Shown here in pieces: positions 1-6,978 of a stretch of 64,000 nucleotides of DNA. Where the stretch lies: the NCBI RefSeq assembly GCF_000213555.1, contig NZ_GL891986.1, forward strand, positions 65,123 to 129,122. Direction: 5' to 3'. The position numbers were made by a program, and so were the translations under genes. The first letter of the stretch is position 1. Each line of letters starts with the position of its first letter. This DNA is from Dysgonomonas gadei ATCC BAA-286. Its GTDB lineage: Bacteria; Bacteroidota; Bacteroidia; Bacteroidales; Dysgonomonadaceae. The notes under the pieces were generated by a model. The model was not told the DNA's origin and did not search any database. It saw only the letters and a program-made list of their open reading frames with translations.

Positions 1-319
1 CCGCATCGGTCTTTCGCAGTTTCTCTCTACTCATTGTCGGTACATCAGCCGGATTAACCACAATATTGTTAATCCCTAATTCCGTAAGTTTGTGGTGTGT
101 CCAGAACCCACTGAATCCAGCTTCATATACTGAATAATAAGTCGCTCCCGGATAATTGGTCACCAAAAATCTATGTAAAGCTTCCGGCTGTGGATCTTGA
201 CTAAACTTCTTCAGAACCGAACTCTCTGAGAGTATCGCCACCGCCCAACTTTTCAAATGAACATCTATACCCACATAGATATTTTGTCCTTTGAAGTCTA
301 ATCCTTTACTTTGTCTCAT
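1..319 (-). CDS. IS110-family transposase, N-terminal part (partial)
   Basis: First 106 codons of a DEDD-type IS110 transposase, running off the left edge. The start is the ATG at 319-317. The RuvC-like N-terminal domain is recognisable: GIDVH (Asp about 19), VYEAG (Glu about 66), VVNPADVP (about 88-95) and the start of the KTDA motif (about 103-106) that precedes the last catalytic acidic residues. Such proteins are common in Bacteroidetes and excise and insert DNA guided by a structured RNA. The start codon lies inside an inverted repeat (317-326 with 382-391), suggesting translational control. The C-terminal Tnp_20 domain is outside the window. Confidence 0.85.
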   Translation of the reverse strand, partial: MRQSKGLDFKGQNIYVGIDVHLKSWAVAILSESSVLKKFSQDPQPEALHRFLVTNYPGATYYSVYEAGFSGFWTHHKLTELGINNIVVNPADVPTMSREKLRKTDA

Positions 320-391
320 AAGCTATATCATTTAGGTTAAATTGATTAAGTCGAAATTATCCGAAATTAACCATAAAACGGATAGCTTATG
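317..391 (-). ncRNA. Hairpin-forming leader of IS110 transposase; candidate bridge-RNA region
   Basis: A perfect 10-bp inverted repeat pairs 382-391 with 317-326 (cataagctat/atagcttatg). The distal arm covers the transposase ATG, so the folded RNA would hide the start codon. A competing 6-bp stem pairs 358-363 with 379-384 (tatccg/cggata) and overlaps the first arm, so the two folds exclude each other. This is the position where IS110-group elements encode bridge RNA. The stems are seen; the RNA role is inferred from the family. Confidence 0.4.
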
Positions 392-404
392 CTTCACTCC
401 TCAC

Positions 405-824
405 TCAGATTTCAAACATAGGGATTTTGTATTTCAAGCCGCTGGCTATGCCATAATCTGTACCCAGATAATTATCCTGTATTTTTGTATCAAAATTATA
501 AGGATAGTCGTCGTACCATTTAGTATAACGGGCTACATCATGGCTTGCCACCAGATTCACATGCCCATCCTTTACCTCAGCCAGCATTTCGCCGAGTACG
601 GTAAACAAGGCATCATTCGTCATATTCTCACTGATACGTGCAGCGTATCGGGTATGAACTTCGTTCCAGTCCACATCCTTATAACTGAAAAAGCAATAAT
701 GCTCATCCATTATTTTCCACAAAGCCTCAAAGTTCCCTTGTCTGGTATTCTCGAATTTATCTTCATCAAAACATGATGAAAAGCTGAAAACGAATGCAAG
801 AGATATAATAAGTATATATTTCAT
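405..824 (-). pseudogene. S41-family peptidase lipoprotein, truncated by IS insertion
   Basis: The first ~135 residues of a secreted S41 (tail-specific/C-terminal processing) peptidase. The N-terminus is a lipoprotein signal with lipobox FSSC, followed by the N-terminal helical domain (QGNFEALWKIMDEHYCFF) and the start of the catalytic region (EVKDGHVNL). Homologues in Bacteroidales run on for another 200 or more residues with the Ser/Lys core, all missing here. The frame enters IS110 DNA after GLKYKI, adds a few foreign residues and stops. The product would lack catalytic residues and is almost certainly inactive. A -7 box lies at 867-874. Confidence 0.8.
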
Positions 825-866
825 ACTTTAATTTTGTTTTTAATGGATGTATGTAAACTCGCATGA

Positions 867-874
867 CAAAATTA
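867..874 (-). promoter_or_regulatory. -7 box of the S41 lipoprotein gene, inside a palindrome
   Basis: TAATTTTG on the minus strand matches the Bacteroidetes -7 consensus TAnnTTTG, 43 bases before the ATG. It lies within the inverted repeat 861-880 (gcatga-N8-tcatgc), so the palindrome could be an operator. No clear -33 TTTG is seen. Confidence 0.5.
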
Positions 875-955
875 TCATGCACTTGGATAAATTGTGGTTG
901 ACTCCGCCAATTTTGCAATTCATGCTTGTTTTCATCCAGTATTTTTTTTAAGCCC

Positions 956-1747
956 TCAAGGTAATAATAATTCTTTAAACTCCTGAAATGAATAACGGTA
1001 GTAGTTCAAATCAACATCGCCATCTACCCCGGGTAATTCCCCTTTATGCGAGAACTGCCATATACGCCAGTTCTTCACATCATCGGACGGCTCATTATGC
1101 AGGTCACACATCCAGATCAGGTTATCAGGGAAATTATCTTTGATATATAATTTATAGCAATCTTTGTTGGTATAAATGACCGGATGAATTCCGAAATGCT
1201 CATACAATTCCTTTTCCAGCACTTTCAATTCGCTCACAACAACTTCAATATAGTCTTTATCCTTACTGTAAGGATTGGCCGGTGAATGTTCCACATCGAT
1301 AGCCGGAAGCATATCTCCGGTGTTAAACCTCGCTATTTTCAGAAAGTGCTGTGCCTGTTCCTTCCCAGACAAGCCGAATGTATAGAAATGGTAAGAACCC
1401 ACCTTTATATTTGTTTCCCTTGCCAAATCATAATTGTAGGGATAATTCCTGTCTTCGTGGGAAGTGCCTTCTGTTGCTTTAAGGTAAGCGAAAGTAATAT
1501 TTTGTTCCAGAACGCTCTCCCAGTTAAGAATCGGGTTGTGGTGGGATACATCTACCCCCTTTACAAAATACTTACTGGAATCGAAAGATTCGGATTCTCC
1601 AAAATAATCCTTTATAATGAAGAATGCGGCGACACACAGGCACGCAGCTATCACAAATGGCAGAATAAGCCTTTTCGGTTCAAATTTCGCCGTTTTCTTC
1701 CTGCCTGTTTTTTTCCGGGTTCGCTTTCTTATTACTCTCTTAGCCAT
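956..1747 (-). CDS. GH25 muramidase (lysozyme-type), membrane-anchored
   Basis: A 263-residue glycoside hydrolase family 25 enzyme, expected to cleave the MurNAc-GlcNAc bond of peptidoglycan. The ATG at 1747-1745 is chosen; an upstream TTG at 1771 would overlap rfbC. The very basic N-terminus (residues 2-26, rich in Arg and Lys) is followed by one membrane segment (about 28-45), so the catalytic domain faces the periplasm. Family motifs are GVDVSHH (about 64-70), YLKATEG (88-94), GSYHFY, the catalytic AIDVE, VIYTN and the terminal RIWQFS...VDLNYYR. It follows rfbC with a ~10-base overlap of stop and start, so it is probably the last gene of the rfbA-rfbC unit and may serve envelope remodelling. 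Confidence 0.85.
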   Translation of the reverse strand: MAKRVIRKRTRKKTGRKKTAKFEPKRLILPFVIAACLCVAAFFIIKDYFGESESFDSSKYFVKGVDVSHHNPILNWESVLEQNITFAYLKATEGTSHEDRNYPYNYDLARETNIKVGSYHFYTFGLSGKEQAQHFLKIARFNTGDMLPAIDVEHSPANPYSKDKDYIEVVVSELKVLEKELYEHFGIHPVIYTNKDCYKLYIKDNFPDNLIWMCDLHNEPSDDVKNWRIWQFSHKGELPGVDGDVDLNYYRYSFQEFKELLLP

Positions 1748-1757
1748 TGGCTTACCC

Positions 1758-2306
1758 TTAATCGAAAACAACAGTTTCGGTAAAAAGCTTACCGGCTTTA
1801 TCTTTTGCCGACAGAATCAACTCTTCTTCTTTTATGCCCCAATTTATATTTATTGTCGGGTCGTTCCACAAAAGCGAGGCTTCATATCCCGGGGCATACA
1901 TGTTATCGACTTTATAAGAAAAAATGGCTTCGGGGCTAAGCACAAGAAATCCATGGGCAAAACCTCTGGGTACGAATAATTGCTTTTTATTATCTTCGGT
2001 AAGTTCTACCGCTAAAGATTTGCCGAAGGTGGGTGAGGATTTACGTAAATCCACCACTACATCGAGGACACTCCCCTTCAGCACTCTGACTAACTTAGCC
2101 TGCGCATACTTACCCGTCTGATAATGCAATCCACGCAACACGCCACGGGTCGACTTCGATTCATTATCCTGAATAAACTCAACTCTGCCGATATGCTCTT
2201 CAAATGCATCTTTCCGGTACGATTCCATAAAATAGCCCCTTTCGTCGGTAAATACACGGGGCTCTATTATCCAGACTCCTTTTATGTTCTGCTCTGTAAA
2301 TTTCAT
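1758..2306 (-). CDS. rfbC: dTDP-4-dehydrorhamnose 3,5-epimerase
   Basis: Converts dTDP-4-keto-6-deoxyglucose to dTDP-4-keto-rhamnose in dTDP-L-rhamnose synthesis, a cytosolic step feeding surface polysaccharides. The 182-residue cupin has the usual length. It shows the N-terminal VFTDERGYFMESY, NESKSTRGVLRGLHYQ with the catalytic His near 61, VVVDLRKSSPTFGK, and FVPRGFAHGFLVLS. It lies 14 bases after rfbA and overlaps the downstream muramidase, so the three are likely cotranscribed. rfbB and rfbD are not in the window. Confidence 0.93.
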   Translation of the reverse strand: MKFTEQNIKGVWIIEPRVFTDERGYFMESYRKDAFEEHIGRVEFIQDNESKSTRGVLRGLHYQTGKYAQAKLVRVLKGSVLDVVVDLRKSSPTFGKSLAVELTEDNKKQLFVPRGFAHGFLVLSPEAIFSYKVDNMYAPGYEASLLWNDPTININWGIKEEELILSAKDKAGKLFTETVVFD

Positions 2307-2320
2307 ACGATAAAAAAACT

Positions 2321-3184
2321 TTAGTCTAGTAAGCTAAGTATATATTGTCCATATGCTGTTTTATCAAGGCGTTTGCCTAAAACCCGCAACTGCTCATTAT
2401 CAATCCACTTGTTACGCCATGCAATTTCTTCTATGCATGATATATAAAAGCCTTGCCTGTTCTGTATTGTCTCAACATAGTTCCCGGCTTCGAGCAAGCT
2501 ATCGCAATTTCCGGTATCGAGCCAAGCAAAGCCACGTCCGAATAGTTGCACCTTCAAGGTCCCTTCGTTCAGATAACACTTGTTGAGATCGGTGATTTCA
2601 AATTCTCCTCTGGCCGATGGCTCCAATGCTTTTGCCTTTGCCGAGACGGTCTTGTCATAAAAATAAAGTCCGGGCACAGCGTAATTGGACTTAGGATTTT
2701 CAGGTTTTTCCTCCAATGACATCACCTTGCCATCTTCGTCAAACTCAACAACCCCGTATGCCCGGGGATCTTTCACATAATAGCCGAAAATGCATGCACC
2801 TTTTTCTATTGTCGCAGCTTCTTTCAGCATTTTGGAAAAGCCTTGCCCGTAAAACATATTATCTCCGAGAATGAGACACCCGGCATCTCCTTCGAGAAAT
2901 TTTTCGCCCAGTACAAAGGCTTGAGCCAAACCGTTAGGAACTTCCTGTATTACATATTCAAACTTCATCCCAAACTCTTCGCCCGTACCCAGCAACACCT
3001 CAAACATCGGTAAATCGCGCGGCGTGGAAATAACCAATACTTCGCGGATACCGGCCAGCATCAGTGTGGATAAAGGATAGTAAATCATTGGCTTATCATA
3101 TACCGGCATTATCTGCTTCGATATTGCTTTGGATAAAGGGTAAAGTCGTGTGGCACTCCCGCCTGCGAGGATAATTCCTTTCAT
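2321..3184 (-). CDS. rfbA: Glucose-1-phosphate thymidylyltransferase
   Basis: Makes dTDP-glucose from dTTP and glucose-1-phosphate, the first step of dTDP-sugar synthesis. The protein has 287 residues, normal for RmlA. The nucleotide-binding start is MKGIILAGGSATRLYPLS, with the catalytic Lys in KQIMPVYDKPM (about 23-33). Further motifs are QEVPNGLAQAF, CLILGDNMFYG with the metal-binding Asp, and ITDLNKCYL. It is the first gene of rfbA-rfbC-GH25, with a -7 box at 3211-3218. Confidence 0.95.
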   Translation of the reverse strand: MKGIILAGGSATRLYPLSKAISKQIMPVYDKPMIYYPLSTLMLAGIREVLVISTPRDLPMFEVLLGTGEEFGMKFEYVIQEVPNGLAQAFVLGEKFLEGDAGCLILGDNMFYGQGFSKMLKEAATIEKGACIFGYYVKDPRAYGVVEFDEDGKVMSLEEKPENPKSNYAVPGLYFYDKTVSAKAKALEPSARGEFEITDLNKCYLNEGTLKVQLFGRGFAWLDTGNCDSLLEAGNYVETIQNRQGFYISCIEEIAWRNKWIDNEQLRVLGKRLDKTAYGQYILSLLD

Positions 3185-3210
3185 TTCTGCTCTGTTTATT
3201 TATTCAGTTG

Positions 3211-3218
3211 CAAATATA
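3211..3218 (-). promoter_or_regulatory. -7 box of rfbA
   Basis: TATATTTG on the minus strand, 26 bases before the rfbA ATG, fits TAnnTTTG. No convincing -33 element is seen. Confidence 0.55.
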
Positions 3219-3521
3219 AGATAATAATTTAGGAGTAATGAATTATGAAACATGTGTTTTTCATCGCTTCGCTCCGTTTATATATGTTGCCTGCTTGCAA
3301 CTTACAGCCCAAGTTATCCTTTTATGTTTTTTTGTTAAAAATAAGACATATATAACCCTGTCAAATTTCGCTATTTATAAAAAAAAGTATTCCTTTGTGT
3401 TGTTTTTTAGAATAATGAGTAACGGATAGGATTCAATGATGTATCATCGAATCACGATTTATGCTTGTTGTTCCACTTAATAGAGTAGTAAATAAGTCTG
3501 AGACTATAACAGATAGAATTA
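3219..3521. other. Divergent intergenic region rfbA / S41 peptidase
   Basis: About 300 A+T-rich bases between divergent genes. It holds the rfbA promoter and a small inverted repeat (gttgc-N6-gcaac near 3287-3302). A sequence near 3265-3277 (cgcttcgctccg) resembles the dispersed repeats found at 53256 and 53504. No exact TAnnTTTG box was found for the rightward gene. Confidence 0.4.
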
Positions 3522-5252
3522 ATGAAATACAGATTCATCACATTTTCAGCAATCTCCATCCTCGCCGGAGTTTCTTTTATTCAAGCGCAAAACGTTCCTG
3601 ATAAGAATCAGCAGCAACGCTATTTCGATATAAATAAAAATATAGAAATATTCAATTCCATAGTACGGGAAGTAGACATGTTCTATGTAGACACTCTGGA
3701 CCTGAATAAAACTATCCGCAGCGGAATTGACAATATGCTCAACACCCTCGATCCGTATACGACTTATTTCAACAAGGACGACATGAAGGAGTTCAGCACC
3801 CAGATTTCGGGCGAATATGCGGGCATAGGTTCCAGCATTGCTTTCAAGGACGGGAAAGTTGCCATAACAGAACCTTTTGAAGGAAAACCGGCCGACAAAG
3901 CAGGCTTAAAAGCAGGTGACTACATACTCGAAATAGACGGTAAAGACATGACTACCTGTGATCAGGTAGAAGGAGAAGCTTTTGGCCGTACACTGAGTAA
4001 CTTTGTAAGCTCTAACCTGAAAGGCCAGCCGGGCACATCGATACAAATAAAAGTAGAGCGTCCCGGCGAGAAAAAGCCGATTACAGTAAAGGTGGTACGT
4101 GAAAAAATCACTATCGATCCTATACCGTATTATGGCCAGATAACTCCATCGACAGGATATATTAATTTCAGCCCTACTTTTACCGATAAAAGTGCGATGG
4201 ATGTGAAAAAGGCATTCCTCGATCTGAAAAAGCAAGGAGTAACATCGTTAATTTTCGACCTTCGCCAGAATGGAGGCGGAATACTTGAAGAAGCCGTACA
4301 GATTGTAAACCTTTTTGTACCAAAGGGAAAAGTCGTTCTGTCGACCAAAGGAAAACTGAAACAACTGGACAGGACATACCGTACCACACTCGAACCTATC
4401 GATACTGAAATACCGATTGTCGTACTTATAGACAGAGGCTCGGCTTCTGCGGCAGAGATCGTTGCCGGATCGTTACAGGATATGGATAGAGCTGTACTTA
4501 TAGGGGAACGTACTTTTGGTAAAGGATTGGTACAGTCGACAAGGGAAATTCCTTACGGAGGCGGTGTAAAGGTTACCAATTCCAAGTATTATATCCCGAG
4601 CGGAAGATGTATACAAGCCATAGATTACACCCATCGCAACGCCGATGGTAGTGTAGGACGCATTCCCGATAGCCTGACAACTGTATTCAAAACCGAAATC
4701 GGCCGTCCGGTAAGAGATGGTGGTGGTGTTTCGCCGGATATTGCATTCGAGGAAGAGAAAACTCCTACCATCACATACTATCTTGCCAATCAGTTCATCG
4801 TTTTCGACTGGGTTACAGACTGGGCTGCAAAACACAAATCAATTGCTTCTCCCGAAACATTCTCTATTTCGGACGAAGACTATGAAAGCTTCAAAGCATT
4901 TGTTAAGTCAAAAGATTTCCAGTATGACCGTATGAGTGAAAAATCGATGGCTTCGCTCAAAGAAGTAATGGAGTTTGAAGGATATATGAAATATGCGGAT
5001 GCAGAATTCAAGGCCTTGGAGGCAATGCTTGTACCGAACCTAGACCGTGACCTGGAAACATTTAAAGATGATATCACACGCCAGATAAACACTGAAATCA
5101 TCAGGCGCTATCATTATCAGAAAGGAGAATACCTCTATACTCTGAAAAATGATAAAGAGCTGGCTAAAGCCGTGGAAGTATTAAATGATCTCGAATTATA
5201 CAAAAAGACATTGTCTGCCCCGGTTGAAGAAAGCGAAGTAGCTATGAATTAA
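3522..5252 (+). CDS. S41-family C-terminal processing protease (CtpA-like)
   Basis: A 576-residue exported protease of the Ctp/Prc family. The signal peptide covers about 1-22 (ending FIQAQ). An N-terminal helical segment (about 30-85, ending TLDPYTTYFN) precedes a PDZ domain (about 90-175, with GIGSSIAFKDG and KAGLKAGDYI) that binds substrate C-termini. The S41 core follows: STGYINFSPTF, LIFDLRQNGGG, the Ser motif GSASAAE near 306-312 and the Lys motif GERTFGKG near 328-335. The C-terminal ~200 residues (about 380-576) are helical and lack a motif I know. It is followed by a terminator at 5268-5295, so it is a single-gene unit. It probably trims periplasmic or outer-membrane proteins. Confidence 0.92.
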   Translation: MKYRFITFSAISILAGVSFIQAQNVPDKNQQQRYFDINKNIEIFNSIVREVDMFYVDTLDLNKTIRSGIDNMLNTLDPYTTYFNKDDMKEFSTQISGEYAGIGSSIAFKDGKVAITEPFEGKPADKAGLKAGDYILEIDGKDMTTCDQVEGEAFGRTLSNFVSSNLKGQPGTSIQIKVERPGEKKPITVKVVREKITIDPIPYYGQITPSTGYINFSPTFTDKSAMDVKKAFLDLKKQGVTSLIFDLRQNGGGILEEAVQIVNLFVPKGKVVLSTKGKLKQLDRTYRTTLEPIDTEIPIVVLIDRGSASAAEIVAGSLQDMDRAVLIGERTFGKGLVQSTREIPYGGGVKVTNSKYYIPSGRCIQAIDYTHRNADGSVGRIPDSLTTVFKTEIGRPVRDGGGVSPDIAFEEEKTPTITYYLANQFIVFDWVTDWAAKHKSIASPETFSISDEDYESFKAFVKSKDFQYDRMSEKSMASLKEVMEFEGYMKYADAEFKALEAMLVPNLDRDLETFKDDITRQINTEIIRRYHYQKGEYLYTLKNDKELAKAVEVLNDLELYKKTLSAPVEESEVAMN

Positions 5253-5267
5253 TATAAAACAAACAAT

Positions 5268-5303
5268 AAAGCATCCGTCCGACAACGGGTGCTTTGTTGT
5301 TTT
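5268..5303 (+). terminator. Terminator of the CtpA-like gene
   Basis: Stem of 10 positions, aaagcatccg (5268-5277) with cgggtgcttt (5286-5295), one G-T pair, 8-base loop, followed by a T-rich run. Confidence 0.8.
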
Positions 5304-5395
5304 AAGACCGTTGTAAAATTAGGCTTAATCTACTTAAAATTACATTCTTATTTAATATTTTTAAAGACAGTATCAACGAGTTCAACTAAAAAGAT

Positions 5396-5403
5396 TATCT
5401 TTG
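5396..5403 (+). promoter_or_regulatory. -7 box upstream of DUF4290/rimM
   Basis: TATCTTTG matches TAnnTTTG. The predicted start of transcription near 5408 gives an unusually long leader of about 190 bases before the DUF4290 ATG. Confidence 0.6.
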
Positions 5404-5404
5404 C

Positions 5405-5597
5405 AGTCCTGTTAGGGCTGAAATCGCCAATGCGATAGAAAAACCAAGGGCGCAGACCTATTTATTGTCCACCCGAGTATAACAATAATTGATAGTTATA
5501 GCTTTAAACACGACACTAAATACTTATTTTAAATTATAAGGCCTACAAACTGATTTCAGCACATTATCAAATTAAGAATAATAACCCAATACAAAAA
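5405..5597 (+). ncRNA. Long structured leader with repeat copy E
   Basis: A 190-base untranslated leader, or a separate small RNA, between the -7 box and the DUF4290 start. A perfect 9-bp long-range pair (gctgaaatc 5417-5425 with gatttcagc 5552-5560) closes it. Inside is a short hairpin (atcgc-caat-gcgat, 5423-5436) that competes with the closing stem. A degenerate copy of the dispersed two-hairpin element occupies about 5449-5502. A closed rod of this length resembles 6S-type RNAs, but I cannot identify it. Confidence 0.4.
5449..5502 (+). repeat. Dispersed two-hairpin element, copy E
   Basis: Begins agggc-gca-gacct, a degenerate hairpin 1 with one mismatch. It is followed by atttatt and a second stem, tataac with gttata (6 bp), enclosing a caata-like loop start. 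The stem-2 sequence differs fully from copies A, B and D but is still complementary. Confidence 0.5.
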
Positions 5598-6209
5598 ATG
5601 GAATATAATACTCAACTGAAAAAACTAGCTCTTCCCGAGTATGGAAGGAATATACAGAATATGGTCGACTACTGCCTTACAGTACCTGACCGGAATGAAC
5701 GCAAACGCTGTGCCAATACTATTATCAATATAATGGGAAATATGTTCCCTCACCTGCGCGATGTGAATGATTTTAAACACATCTTGTGGGATCACCTTGC
5801 TATCATGGCCGATTTCAAACTGGATATCGACTACCCTTATGAAATAGTAAAGAAGGAAGACCTTTATTCCAAGCCCGGCAAAATTGAATACAGCCGCCCC
5901 GATATGGAGTATCGCCACTATGGTAAAACTCTTGAAAAAATGGTGAAACTGGCTACCGAATTAGAAGACCCGAAAGAAAAAGAGCAATTCATATTGCTTG
6001 TTGCCACTCACATGAAAAAATCATATATACAGTGGAATAAGGAAGTGGATGATATGAAAATATTTATCGACCTCTATGATTTGTCGAATCATAAAATAGA
6101 CATACGCAGTTCCAACATAAAACTTCCCGAAATGAAAGACCTCGGACAGAGGAACAATAATAACAATAATAGCGGAGGAAAGAAAAACCAACAGCAAAAG
6201 AAGAAATAA
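5598..6209 (+). CDS. DUF4290 domain protein
   Basis: A 203-residue cytosolic protein of the DUF4290 family, conserved in Bacteroidetes and of unknown function. The family body runs from MEYNTQLKKLALPEYGR to about residue 180. The last ~25 residues are a low-complexity tail of Asn, Gly, Lys and Gln (from about 178). It lies 38 bases upstream of rimM and is probably cotranscribed. In Bacteroides I recall murA between the two; here it is absent. No signal peptide or membrane segment is visible. Confidence 0.88.
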   Translation: MEYNTQLKKLALPEYGRNIQNMVDYCLTVPDRNERKRCANTIINIMGNMFPHLRDVNDFKHILWDHLAIMADFKLDIDYPYEIVKKEDLYSKPGKIEYSRPDMEYRHYGKTLEKMVKLATELEDPKEKEQFILLVATHMKKSYIQWNKEVDDMKIFIDLYDLSNHKIDIRSSNIKLPEMKDLGQRNNNNNNSGGKKNQQQKKK

Positions 6210-6247
6210 GGCTAACTCTTCATTTTTATATTAAGGCATTATAAAAT

Positions 6248-6766
6248 ATGATAAAAGAAAATGAAGTTTTCAAAATAGGGAAATTTATCAAACCTCACGG
6301 AATAAAAGGGGAGATGAATTTTTCTTTCGAGAATGATGTATTCGACCGGGTAGACTGTCCGTATCTTATTTGCCGTATAGACAACATCCTTGTTCCTTTC
6401 TTTATTGAAGAGTATCGGTTTAAGGGCAAAGAAACAGCTCTCATAAAATTTGAAGATATAGACAATGAGGAAAAAGCCAGACGAATGTCCGGCCTGGAAG
6501 TGTATTTTCCACGCAAATATTATGAAGAAGAGAGCAATGACGATATTGAATACTCATGGAATTTCTTTATAGGCTTTTCAGTTATAGATAAAACAGCCGG
6601 CAAGCTGGGTATAATTGAAGATATAGACGATAAAACTATAAACACTCTCTTTCTGATAAAAGATGGAGAGGACGAACTTATAATTCCTGCCACAGAAGAT
6701 TTTATAGAAAAAGTAGATGCCAGGAAAAAGATGTTGTACCTTGCTCTTCCCGAAGGGTTGATTTAA
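6248..6766 (+). CDS. rimM: Ribosome maturation factor RimM
   Basis: Assists late assembly of the 30S subunit by binding S19 and the 16S head region. The protein has 172 residues. The N-terminal beta-barrel opens with the family signature FKIGKFIKPHGIKGEMNF (about 8-25) and contains LIKFEDIDNEEKARRMSG. The C-terminal PRC-barrel starts near 95 (GFSVIDKTAGKLG) and ends with the typical ELIIPATEDFIEKVD. It is the second gene after DUF4290. Confidence 0.93.
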   Translation: MIKENEVFKIGKFIKPHGIKGEMNFSFENDVFDRVDCPYLICRIDNILVPFFIEEYRFKGKETALIKFEDIDNEEKARRMSGLEVYFPRKYYEEESNDDIEYSWNFFIGFSVIDKTAGKLGIIEDIDDKTINTLFLIKDGEDELIIPATEDFIEKVDARKKMLYLALPEGLI

Positions 6767-6855
6767 GCGCCGATACCACATTGATGTATTATTCTGATCT
6801 TTGAATCCATTTTTCCATCCATTTTCACTACAAACGAACATTTTACTTTAAAATA

Positions 6856-6960
6856 AAATTATAACTTTGCTTTTTAGGTAAGGTCATCGGCCTGTTTATT
6901 ACTTTTATATCTGCAATAACAATAGCCGGTTAAAATTAACGAATGTTGCATTAAATACTT
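6856..6960 (+). repeat. Dispersed two-hairpin element, copy A (5' end of the proB leader)
   Basis: The left part is TAACTT, 11 bases, then TAAGGTC. Hairpin 1 is aggtc-atc-ggcct (one G-U pair). The spacer tgtttattac is followed by stem 2: tgcaata (6912-6918) with tgttgca (6944-6950), a G-U pair where copy B has G-C. It overlaps the proB promoter and would form the first part of the proB transcript. Strongly similar to copy B at 58892. Confidence 0.7.
6862..6869 (+). promoter_or_regulatory. -7 box of the proB-argF' operon
   Basis: TAACTTTG matches TAnnTTTG. The predicted start near 6874-6876 gives a ~103-base leader made mainly of repeat copy A. Confidence 0.6.
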
Positions 6961-6978
6961 TCTTTTACTTATATTTCG

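Larger units (their letters stand above)
1..421 (-). mobile_element. IS110-family insertion sequence, left end only (partial)
   Basis: One end of an insertion sequence whose transposase reads leftward off the window. The right boundary is put between about 405 and 425 because homology of the neighbouring S41-peptidase gene stops there, at its codons for GLKYKI. The roughly 100 bases between that junction and the transposase start are non-coding. In the IS110 group this 5' non-coding end encodes the target-choosing bridge RNA (known for IS621). No terminal inverted repeats are visible, which fits IS110. The exact boundary cannot be fixed without an empty-site sequence. Confidence 0.75.
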
